Source: JABSOG01 sp041583135
GTDB taxonomy: Bacteria > Pseudomonadota > Gammaproteobacteria > Enterobacterales > Alteromonadaceae
NCBI GenBank assembly: GCA_041583135.1
Contig: JBFHGJ010000137.1
Span: forward strand, 1 to 13,341
Direction of reading: 5' to 3'
Length of the DNA stretch: 13,341 bases
Position 1 is the stretch's first letter, and every line of letters begins with the position of its first letter. The notes beneath the pieces were generated by a model. The model was not told the DNA's origin. It did no database searches and saw only the letters and a list, made by a program, of their open reading frames with translations. Shown here in pieces: positions 6,821 to 13,341 of the stretch. A program made the position numbers and the translations under genes.

Positions 6821-9712
6821 CTAGTTGAGCTTGTTGCCATCGGTATCAAGCAATATCGCCTCACCAAGACCCAACGCCTTGAGTCGTGGCAATTGGGTTT
6901 TGGCGTCACCGATAACCAAATACACCATGGCCTCTGGGTTGATGTATTTGTTCAGCGCCGATTTGGCTTGCTCAAGGGTTAGGCTCTCTAACTGATTCTG
7001 TTGTTTGGCGACGTAGTTATTGCTCAACCCATAGCTGCTGATATTTTGCAATACACGTAGCAGTGCATCGGTGGTTTCAAAGCTACGGGCTGAGGATTTT
7101 TGCAATACCGATTTGGTTTGTGCCAACGCCGCTTCATCAAACTTTTCGCCATAACCGGTTAAGATCTCGCGGAAGGTTTGCAGTGACTCCAAAGTGACGT
7201 TTGAGCGTACAGAAGACGTGGCGGTAAATACGCCTCCGGCATTGGCACGGCCAAAGTAGGAGTAGGCGCCGTAAGTGTAACCTTTGGCCAAACGTAAGGT
7301 TTGGAACAACTCGCCGGTCATGCCGCCGCCGAGGTTATAGTTAACGGCAACGGCCGGGTAGTAATCTGCCGAGTCTGCTTTCATTGCACGGGAACCGATG
7401 TTGATCACCGACTGTTTTGCACCTGGGACATCAACAAAATACAACTGCGGTTTGCTGAGGGCTTTTGCTGGCTTGGCTGTGGGCATTTTTACAACGCCTT
7501 TTTTTAAGTTGATCGATAACGGTTTTAAGCTGGCGACAACTTGCGCTTCATCGACATCACCGGCAACATGTACCGAGGTGAGGTTGGCGACGATGTTTTT
7601 GGCGTAAAACGCCTTGACGTCTTCAAGGGTGATACTTTGCACTTCTTCAACGGTGCCGATGCTCGGTTTCGACATTGGGCTGTCGGCATCATAAAGTAGC
7701 TTCGCGTACACGTTGGCAGCAATGGCATTGGGATTGGCTTTTATTTGCTGTATCAGTGCGATATTGCGCTTTTTAACTTTCTCCCATTCATTCTCATCCC
7801 AACGTGGGTTTAGCAACACCTCTTGTGCCAAAGCCATGACTTGCTCAAAGTTGGCGGCCAAAGTGCTGCCGGTTAAGGTAATAAACTCATCGGCGGTGGT
7901 AAACTCCAACTCGGCACCCAAAGCCCCAAGGGCTGCCTCAAGTTGCTGTGGCGTTTTGTCTTTGGTGCCTTCCATCATGATGTCGGTCATCAGGTTGGCG
8001 ACACCGGATTTATTTTGTGGGTCGAGGCTATGGCCGCCGAGTACGCGAATTGAAAAGGACACCAAAGGGAGTTCATTGTGTTCGATGCCTAAGATCTTGG
8101 CGCCGTTACTGAGTTGACTTTGCCAAACTTGGGGCAGGGTGACCACTGGTTTGTCGCCAAATGCCGGTGCGATTGCGCGATCGAATGATGACGGGTCCTG
8201 AGCGACCGGTGGCAATGGGTCGGCTTTGTCTGCGGCTTTGGCTGCCATGCTAGCTTCTGCCCCTTGCACGACCTTTTCCTCAACCACATCGGCTTTGACC
8301 GCATCGTTCAGTGCCAGCTCAACTTGCCCTTTGGGCACAAAACTGGTGGCAACGTAGTTCTTGCCGTAGATGTATTTGTTAAATACGGCCATCAATTGTT
8401 CACGGTCAACGGCGCGATAGCGTTCAAATTCATTGAGCAGCAGATTTGGATCACCGGCAAATTCGTTGTGCTGGGCCAACGTGGCGGCTTTGTTGAAGAC
8501 GCTGTTGATCTCGTTATAGTAGGCGGTTTCACGCGAGGTTTTAATGCGAGCCAACTGCTCGTCGCTAAAGCCGTTTTGAGCAAAGTTGCTCAGCGCCCTA
8601 TCGATGCTGTGTTTCACCGAGTCTAAATCAACGCCGTTAAAGGCACGCACTGCAATGCTAAAGGTACCGGCAATTTCGGCGTGGTTGGCTCGAGTGTTGA
8701 CCGTTGGTGCCAGTTTGTCTTGCTCCACTACGGTTTGATACAGGGCGCTGTCTTTACCTTGCGACAGTAGGTCTGAGAGAATCGATAGCGCATAGGCATC
8801 GTCTGAGTAATTGATGGCCGTCGGAAAGGTCAGTGTGAGTTCTGGTAAAGTGGCAAAGTTGTCTTCATGATAGAGTGACTTGCTGGTGGCCAAACTTACC
8901 GGCATCGGCTTAAGCGGGGTGACATCACCTCTGGGCTTGAATTCGCCGAAGTATTTCTTGATCCAGGCTTTGGCTTGCTCGGTATCAAAGTCACCGGCTA
9001 AGACTAGGGTGCCGTTATTGACACCATACCATTTTTGGTAGAAGTCTCTGACATCTTGCAAAGTGGCATTTTGCAGATCTTCTAACGAGCCTATCACATC
9101 CCAGCTATAAGGGTGACCTTCAGGATATAGTGCCTTTAAGGTCACATAGTCGGTATGACCATATGGACGATTATCGACCCCTTGGCGTTTTTCGTTTTTG
9201 ACCACCTGCTTTTCATTTTCAAGGCCCATTTGGTTAACGGTGTTGATGAAATAGCCCATGCGGTCGGATTCCATCCATAGCACTTTCTCTAACGCATCTT
9301 TAGGAAACACCTCGTAATAAATGGTGCCGTCTTGCCACGTGCCGCCATTTAACGTGCCGCCGAAACTGCCGATGTTTTTGATGAATTTACCAGGACCTAG
9401 GTTTTCAGAGTTTTGAAACAACATATGCTCAAAAAAGTGGGCAAAACCGGTTTTGCCCGGCAGTTCGCGGTTTGAGCCCACATGATAGACGATGGCAGCA
9501 GCGACTATTGGGTCTGATTTATCTTGGTGCAATACCACCTCAAGGCCGTTATCTAAAGTGTACTTTTCAATTTTAAGATTGAGTGTCGAGCGGCTTTGAT
9601 TGAGGTGTGCCGGTGTGGCGGCTGTGGTGTCTTGAGTGGCGTTGTTGCTGCCACAACCGCTTATCGCTAGCGCCAGTGCGCTTAGAGCGAAGACTTTTTT
9701 GATGTTTTTCAT
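6821..9712 (-). CDS. M16 (insulinase/pitrilysin) family zinc peptidase, lipoprotein
   Basis: 963 aa, a single chain with two homologous halves, as in large M16 peptidases that enclose and degrade short peptides. The N-terminus MKNIKKVFALSALALAISGC is a lipoprotein signal with Cys20 as lipidated residue; Gly at +2 favours outer-membrane sorting. The active half (about 45-480) has the inverted zinc motif HFFEH (His92, Glu95, His96) and the downstream Glu ligand in VVKNEKRQ near 174. The C-terminal half (about 525-950) lacks HxxEH and is the usual non-catalytic half; it retains the substrate-binding-like GGGMTGELFQTLR and KGYTYGAYS segments. The ATG at 9712 is chosen because it starts the signal peptide and has GGAAA just upstream; an earlier start at 9754 would add 14 residues before the signal. 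It probably acts in the envelope on imported or misfolded peptides; the substrate is unknown. Confidence 0.95.
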   Translation of the reverse strand: MKNIKKVFALSALALAISGCGSNNATQDTTAATPAHLNQSRSTLNLKIEKYTLDNGLEVVLHQDKSDPIVAAAIVYHVGSNRELPGKTGFAHFFEHMLFQNSENLGPGKFIKNIGSFGGTLNGGTWQDGTIYYEVFPKDALEKVLWMESDRMGYFINTVNQMGLENEKQVVKNEKRQGVDNRPYGHTDYVTLKALYPEGHPYSWDVIGSLEDLQNATLQDVRDFYQKWYGVNNGTLVLAGDFDTEQAKAWIKKYFGEFKPRGDVTPLKPMPVSLATSKSLYHEDNFATLPELTLTFPTAINYSDDAYALSILSDLLSQGKDSALYQTVVEQDKLAPTVNTRANHAEIAGTFSIAVRAFNGVDLDSVKHSIDRALSNFAQNGFSDEQLARIKTSRETAYYNEINSVFNKAATLAQHNEFAGDPNLLLNEFERYRAVDREQLMAVFNKYIYGKNYVATSFVPKGQVELALNDAVKADVVEEKVVQGAEASMAAKAADKADPLPPVAQDPSSFDRAIAPAFGDKPVVTLPQVWQSQLSNGAKILGIEHNELPLVSFSIRVLGGHSLDPQNKSGVANLMTDIMMEGTKDKTPQQLEAALGALGAELEFTTADEFITLTGSTLAANFEQVMALAQEVLLNPRWDENEWEKVKKRNIALIQQIKANPNAIAANVYAKLLYDADSPMSKPSIGTVEEVQSITLEDVKAFYAKNIVANLTSVHVAGDVDEAQVVASLKPLSINLKKGVVKMPTAKPAKALSKPQLYFVDVPGAKQSVINIGSRAMKADSADYYPAVAVNYNLGGGMTGELFQTLRLAKGYTYGAYSYFGRANAGGVFTATSSVRSNVTLESLQTFREILTGYGEKFDEAALAQTKSVLQKSSARSFETTDALLRVLQNISSYGLSNNYVAKQQNQLESLTLEQAKSALNKYINPEAMVYLVIGDAKTQLPRLKALGLGEAILLDTDGNKLN

Positions 9713-10313
9713 GGTGTTTCCGTATAAATGCCGGCAAGTTACAAGGTTGAGCAACTGCCATGGCTGACAATAGGGGTTGCAGCCACTTTAAAGCGGTAAC
9801 GGGTTAAATACAATAAGCTGAAACCAATTGAAACAATCGACAGCCCCGACAATACAGCTTGACACAAAAAGTTAAATTCTTATCGCCATTGGGTCAGTGA
9901 GAACATGTCCCTTGAGCTTGAGCAACAAGCGCCACTGTTTTCTGACTAAAACGTCAATAAAGTATTACAGCGAGTAATAATAAGCGTTAAATGCTGTATC
10001 ACTTTGGCTGCTTTAACTGGGCTGAGCGTGCGGAAAATAACGGGGTTGGTTAAATTGTTAACAAATGGTTAAATTTATTTATTGGGAAAAACCCTTGCAA
10101 AACAAAGGTGTGTAAATTTTCTGTTAAAAAGTGTGGTTTTTAATGTTGCAATTTCACCACGCATTTGTCATATTTTGTCTCACTTAGCCACCGCGCTAAC
10201 GTTTCATATTAGAAAGTTAAGAGATTACGGAAGGAACCTTCTGAGCCTTGCATCTACTGCAAGTATCAGGTGACACATTTAATGTACACACAAGTTTTAA
10301 GGTAGGAAAATCC
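9713..10313. other. Divergent promoter region between M16 and M4 genes
   Basis: 601 bp, AT-rich, no gene supported. It must hold promoters for both divergent genes. Seen here: a TTGACA at 9859-9864 without a good -10 partner, a candidate M4 promoter at 10146-10174, a hairpin CTTGCA-tctac-TGCAAG at 10247-10263 in the M4 leader, and a purine-rich GGAAGGAA at 10229-10236. The length suggests control beyond a simple promoter, but no operator could be named. Confidence 0.5.
10146..10174 (+). promoter_or_regulatory. Weak candidate promoter for the M4 protease gene
   Basis: TTGCAA (10146-10151) and CATATT (10169-10174) are separated by 17 nt, four of six matches in each box. It would give a leader of about 130 nt. 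The match is modest and other placements in this AT-rich stretch are possible. Confidence 0.25.
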
Positions 10314-11810
10314 ATGTCAAAAATTAAAGCTATCCTCACTAGTGGTTTGTTCGCTGCATTCGCCGTTAGCCCTGTTTCTGCTGCTGTAATGAAAAACGTC
10401 GAAGTCAACAACGCGCAAGGCGTTGCCAAGGCCTTTGGTCTTGACGCAAACCATAGCTTTAAAGCTCAAGGAAACTTCGCCACCAAATCTGGCGTAAACA
10501 AAACCAAATTAAACCTTTTCTATCGCGATTTGCCAGTTTATGACATGCACGCAGTCGGCAGCAAAAGCGCCAATGGCGACATCGTTGCAGCCACCGGTTT
10601 TGTCAGCAAATTAAGCGGTATCGACACCAAATTCAACATCACCCCTGTAGCGGCAATCAAAGCCCTTAAAGACAAGTTCGCGGTCAGCAATATCGAGAAC
10701 CTGAACATCGAACGTGTTGTTTCAAACAAGCATCAAGCTGCCGTTTACAAAATCGACTTCTTATCTCACGACAATGGTGAGTTGGTTCGCGCCTTCGGTT
10801 TGGTCGATGGTAAAACTGGTGAAGTAAAAGAAGCTTTCAACGCTTTGGCACACAAAGGTAAGCCAGGCGGCAACGGTGGCGGCGGTTCTACTACTTCTGC
10901 CGAAGCAACTGGCCCAGGCGGTAACGAAAAAACCGGTATGTACTACTACGGCAACGACTTTGGTGCGTTGCAGGTAACAGCCTCTGGCGGTACTTGTATT
11001 CTTGAGAACGACAACGTAAAAACCATCGATATGAACCATGGTACTCGCGTTAGCCGCAAGACCGGTGCATTCGAATTTACTTGCCCTGAGAACTCTTACA
11101 AAGCCATCAACGGTGCTTTCTCGCCATTGAACGACGCCCACTACTTCGGTAACGTGATCTTCAACATGTATGGCGACTGGTACGGCGTACGTCCTTTGTC
11201 ACAGCAATTGCAAATGCGCGTACACTACAGCCGCGACTATGAAAATGCGTTTTGGGATGGTACTGCCATGAGCTTCGGTGATGGTAAGAGCTACTTCTAC
11301 CCACTGGTTTCACTTGACGTATCTGCCCATGAAGTTAGCCACGGTGTAACCGAGCAGCGTTCTGGCTTGCAATACAGCGGTGAGTCTGGCGGTATGAACG
11401 AAGCCTTCTCTGATATGGCTGGTGAAGCTGCCGAGTATTACATGCACGGTTCTAACGACTGGATGGTTGGTGAGCAGATCTTCAAAGGTAACGGCGCGTT
11501 ACGTTATATGGATCAGCCTTCAAAAGACGGCAGCTCAATTGACCATGCTTCACAAATGACTTCTGGTCTTGACGTACACTACAGCTCAGGTGTTTACAAC
11601 AAAGCCTTCTACCACTTGGCAACAACTGCCGGTTGGAATGTACAATCAGCTTTCGGTGTTATGCTTCGTGCCAACGACTTGTACTGGGGCGCTACTTCAA
11701 CCTTTAACCAAGGTGCCTGTGGTGTTGAACAAGCAGCTAGCGACCTTGGCTTGAGTGTTCAAGACGTGACCAATGCTTTCGCCAATGTTGGCGTAGCTTG
11801 CGGCAACTAA
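10314..11810 (+). CDS. Secreted M4 zinc metalloprotease, vibriolysin type
   Basis: 498 aa preproenzyme of an exported thermolysin-like protease. Signal peptide MSKIKAILTSGLFAAFAVSPVSA (cleavage near 23). Propeptide with an FTP-type segment (FYRDLPVYDMHAVG near 69-82) and a PepSY-like segment (to about 178), then a Gly-rich stretch at 184-191. The mature enzyme probably starts near AEATGPGGNEKTG at about 196. Catalytic motif HEVSH (His339, Glu340, His343), third zinc ligand Glu363 in NEAFSD, and the His422 transition-state residue in DVHYSSG are all present. Four Cys in the mature part (near 228, 257, 469, 496) fit two disulfides. It stops after the catalytic domain, with no C-terminal PPC domain. 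The ATG at 10314 has a strong AAGGTAGGA site; an in-frame TTG at 10248 is rejected because the signal peptide begins at MSK. Codons lean to AAC, GAC, TTC and GGT, suggesting high expression. Confidence 0.96.
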   Translation: MSKIKAILTSGLFAAFAVSPVSAAVMKNVEVNNAQGVAKAFGLDANHSFKAQGNFATKSGVNKTKLNLFYRDLPVYDMHAVGSKSANGDIVAATGFVSKLSGIDTKFNITPVAAIKALKDKFAVSNIENLNIERVVSNKHQAAVYKIDFLSHDNGELVRAFGLVDGKTGEVKEAFNALAHKGKPGGNGGGGSTTSAEATGPGGNEKTGMYYYGNDFGALQVTASGGTCILENDNVKTIDMNHGTRVSRKTGAFEFTCPENSYKAINGAFSPLNDAHYFGNVIFNMYGDWYGVRPLSQQLQMRVHYSRDYENAFWDGTAMSFGDGKSYFYPLVSLDVSAHEVSHGVTEQRSGLQYSGESGGMNEAFSDMAGEAAEYYMHGSNDWMVGEQIFKGNGALRYMDQPSKDGSSIDHASQMTSGLDVHYSSGVYNKAFYHLATTAGWNVQSAFGVMLRANDLYWGATSTFNQGACGVEQAASDLGLSVQDVTNAFANVGVACGN

Positions 11811-11862
11811 TCAACCGCAAACAGTATTAACGCGAGGGTGATGCCTCGTGACTACCTGAATT

Positions 11863-11888
11863 GCCCAGCCTAACCGCTGGGCTTTTTT
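11863..11888 (+). terminator. Rho-independent terminator of the M4 gene
   Basis: GCCCAGC (11863-11869), a 6-nt loop, GCTGGGC (11876-11882), then TTTTTT (11883-11888), about 53 nt after the stop. A smaller hairpin, CGAGG...CCTCG, precedes it at 11833-11848. This is a clear intrinsic terminator for the plus strand. Confidence 0.92.
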
Positions 11889-12150
11889 ATGTATAGGGAT
11901 ATACGGTATGTTGGCGTTGTATGGAACATTCGCCAACGATGGCCATGGATGGCCGGTATGCCTGCGTTGTCGGGAACATTCGCAGGCGATGTATAGGGAT
12001 ATACGGTATGTTGGCGTTGTATGCGAATTCATGGATGAATGAGGTAGGGCGACGCAGGATGCCAAAGCCGAGAACATTCGCAGGCGATGGCCATGTATAT
12101 ATGGTACAACTTCGTTGCATGGAACATCTAATAGGTTGGTTGTTGCGAAG
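11889..12150. repeat. Cluster of ~50-bp structured tandem repeats (REP/BIME-like, family unknown)
   Basis: A 35-bp segment at 11889-11923 recurs exactly at 11989-12023. Between them lies a related unit (11938-11987) with the same framework but different stems. The framework is: GAT, a 14-bp palindrome, GGTATG, a 6- to 7-bp stem, a loop with TTGT-NNN-GAACATT, the return stem. Palindromes start at 11891, 11941 and 11991, exactly 50 bp apart: GTATAgggaTATAC, GGCCAtggaTGGCC, GTATAgggaTATAC. The second stems are GTTGGCG/CGCCAAC in unit 1 and GCCTGCG/CGCAGGC in unit 2. More degenerate units follow, with palindromes at 12027-12040 and near 12091-12104 and GAACAT at 12072 and 12122. It sits between convergent genes, right after the M4 terminator. 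Short open frames across it are by-products of the repeat. Confidence 0.8.
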
Positions 12151-12168
12151 CAACGCCCAACAATTGAC

Positions 12169-12216
12169 GACTCAACGACTCAACGACTCAACGACTCAAC
12201 CATTCAACTACTCACC
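12169..12216. repeat. Octamer microsatellite (GACTCAAC)n
   Basis: Four perfect tandem copies of GACTCAAC (12169-12200), then two copies with two changes each (CATTCAAC, TACTCACC). The degenerate copies overlap the stop codon and last codons of the HDOD gene. Such arrays change copy number by slippage. Here most of the array is downstream of the stop, so gain or loss would alter the 3' region, not the reading frame. Confidence 0.9.
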
Positions 12217-13341
12217 GCCAGCCAATACTCTTTTGCCCGCTCTGATTGCAGTAGGTTTTGGGTCTGCTCATCACTTGGGGCATACAAAGGCTCGCTCATC
12301 CTAAGCTCAAATTCACTCAATAAATTGGCTTCATATACGCAAGCGGCCAGCGGTGCTAGTTCGTATGCACTGAGCAGTAAGTCGTTATCGACAATATCCA
12401 TTTGCCATTTCAGGGCATCGACAATCGATGTCGGAAACTGCCAGTGTTTGGCCATTTGCCATGTGAGTCTTTTGGTGTGTTTGATCAACAGTTGTTTAAA
12501 TGCCTTTGAGTCCGGTTGGTTGTCGGGATGAACATAGGCAAAGGCATCGACCATCAATTGATAAACCACCATATCGCCTAAATTGGCGAGTAAGCCGACA
12601 AGATAGCCTTTGGCCATATCGTCTGCGTGATCGCTTTGCTCCAGTAATAATTTGGTGATAACCCCGGTAGAGAAGCTGTGGTGCCAAATACGCTGACCAT
12701 ATTGTCTAAAATAGAGCTTTGATTGTGGTGCCATTTTGCCGATAAAGCCGTTGATAACTCCTTCAATCAAGCCTTTTGTGCCAAGCACCAAAAATGCGTT
12801 TTTCAAATCGTCGATGGTTCTATCATGACGCTTATAATATGACGAATTGGCAAGCTCTATGACTTTGGCGGCGATCACTGGTTCTAGTTCTATAAGCTTA
12901 AGTAGTTGTTTTACGGCAAAATCTTGGTTATCCAATGTCTCGATGATATTGGATAAAGACGCGGGCAGTATCGGTAAGTGTTCTAAAATATCGGCAGGAT
13001 TTAACAGCAGTTGCTCCACTTGTCCGGCTACTAAGGCACTGAGTTCATCTGCGCCATTGGATGTAGGGCTTTTGCCAAAAAGACAGTCGTAAAACCCTTG
13101 TTGATGTCGCTCAAGCAAGGAGGGTTGTTCAACTTGATTGAGGATGTGCTGCGTTGTGCTACGTGATACATCTTGCTGTTCGCGGTTTTGCTCAAAATAG
13201 AACAGATTATTGGGTCTGGCCGCAGCCAAGGAGGGAAACACTTTTTGCAGCAAGGGTAGAAACATTGGCACCTGATATTGAGCGATAAAAAAGGCGAATA
13301 TACCTTTAGCTATCGCCAAATACCAGCTGCTTTTGAGCCAA
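12204..13341 (-). CDS. HDOD-domain protein (5' end outside window)
   Basis: 378 residues are visible; the frame stays open to the right edge (upstream codons read WLKSSWY), so the true start is outside or very near the edge. A TTG at 13319 is not a convincing start. The HDOD region covers roughly residues 115-315 counted from that TTG, beginning LPILPASLSNIIETL and including ELEPVIAAKVIELANSSYYKR, DDLKNAFLVLGTKGLIEGVI, WHHSFSTGVITKLL and GYLVGLLANLGDMVVYQLM. In the last motif the HD metal residues of true phosphohydrolases are replaced, as is normal for HDOD, so it is a signalling or scaffold module without evident catalysis. No GGDEF, EAL or receiver domain is visible. The N-terminal 110 residues are unassigned. 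HDOD proteins act in c-di-GMP signalling, motility and stress control in related bacteria; the specific role here is unknown. Confidence 0.88.
   Translation of the reverse strand, partial: WLKSSWYLAIAKGIFAFFIAQYQVPMFLPLLQKVFPSLAAARPNNLFYFEQNREQQDVSRSTTQHILNQVEQPSLLERHQQGFYDCLFGKSPTSNGADELSALVAGQVEQLLLNPADILEHLPILPASLSNIIETLDNQDFAVKQLLKLIELEPVIAAKVIELANSSYYKRHDRTIDDLKNAFLVLGTKGLIEGVINGFIGKMAPQSKLYFRQYGQRIWHHSFSTGVITKLLLEQSDHADDMAKGYLVGLLANLGDMVVYQLMVDAFAYVHPDNQPDSKAFKQLLIKHTKRLTWQMAKHWQFPTSIVDALKWQMDIVDNDLLLSAYELAPLAACVYEANLLSEFELRMSEPLYAPSDEQTQNLLQSERAKEYWLAVSS

Larger units (their letters stand above)
11811..12203. other. Convergent intergenic region, M4 and HDOD genes
   Basis: 393 bp without a real gene. 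It is filled by the M4 terminator, the 50-bp repeat cluster, a small GTTGC-GAA-GCAAC hairpin at 12142-12154 and the octamer array. No T-run-tailed terminator for the HDOD gene was seen on the minus strand. Confidence 0.6.

Noticed and set aside
11911..11937. Integron attC site, suggested by GTTGGCG...CGCCAAC
   Set aside because: The arms are in the wrong order for RYYYAAC...GTTRRRY, the GTT arm does not fit RRRY, and no integrase or cassette is present.
11889..12085. CRISPR array
   Set aside because: The conserved parts are interrupted by paired stem arms, not by unique spacers of constant length, and there are no cas genes.
11811..12304. Several short open frames of 88-138 codons across the repeat cluster
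   Set aside because: They are read from the repeat units themselves on both strands, with repeated peptide segments and no ribosome sites.

Overview
The window reads as chromosomal DNA of a free-living, probably marine gammaproteobacterium of the Alteromonadales type (Shewanella/Idiomarina/Pseudoalteromonas-like). The basis is the protein set: a vibriolysin-type M4 protease, a liquefying-type alpha-amylase with a starch-binding domain, an M16 lipoprotein peptidase, a short BLUF photoreceptor, an HDOD protein and an NRPS. The genus is not decided by the sequence. No tRNA, rRNA, CRISPR array, transposase or phage gene was found.

Layout. (1) 1-3476, minus: 5' part of a nonribosomal peptide synthetase gene, C-A-PCP-C(partial), running off the left edge. 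(2) 3477-4051: long NRPS leader/promoter region with a sigma70-like promoter, a Fur-box-like sequence and an inverted repeat covering the NRPS start. (3) 4052-5953, minus: secreted GH13 alpha-amylase with a C-terminal CBM20. (4) 5954-6266: gap, with a tight hairpin touching the amylase ribosome binding site. (5) 6267-6695, minus: stand-alone BLUF blue-light sensor. (6) 6767-6794: strong intrinsic terminator of the next gene. (7) 6821-9712, minus: M16 zinc peptidase lipoprotein. (8) 9713-10313: divergent promoter region. (9) 10314-11810, plus: secreted M4 metalloprotease with its own terminator. (10) 11889-12150: a tandem cluster of roughly 50-bp structured repeats in which stems change in a compensated way while loops stay conserved, followed by a GACTCAAC octamer microsatellite. 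(11) 12204-13341, minus: HDOD-domain protein, 5' end outside the window.

How it fits together. Each gene appears to be its own transcription unit, given the gaps, the terminators and the mix of functions. Amylase and M4 protease are exported hydrolases for polymer feeding. The M16 lipoprotein probably degrades peptides in the envelope. BLUF and HDOD are small sensory or regulatory proteins whose partners are not visible. The NRPS gene is probably the first gene of a biosynthetic cluster that continues beyond position 1, since its same-strand upstream neighbour is an unrelated amylase. The least explained feature is the structured repeat cluster between the convergent M4 and HDOD genes.
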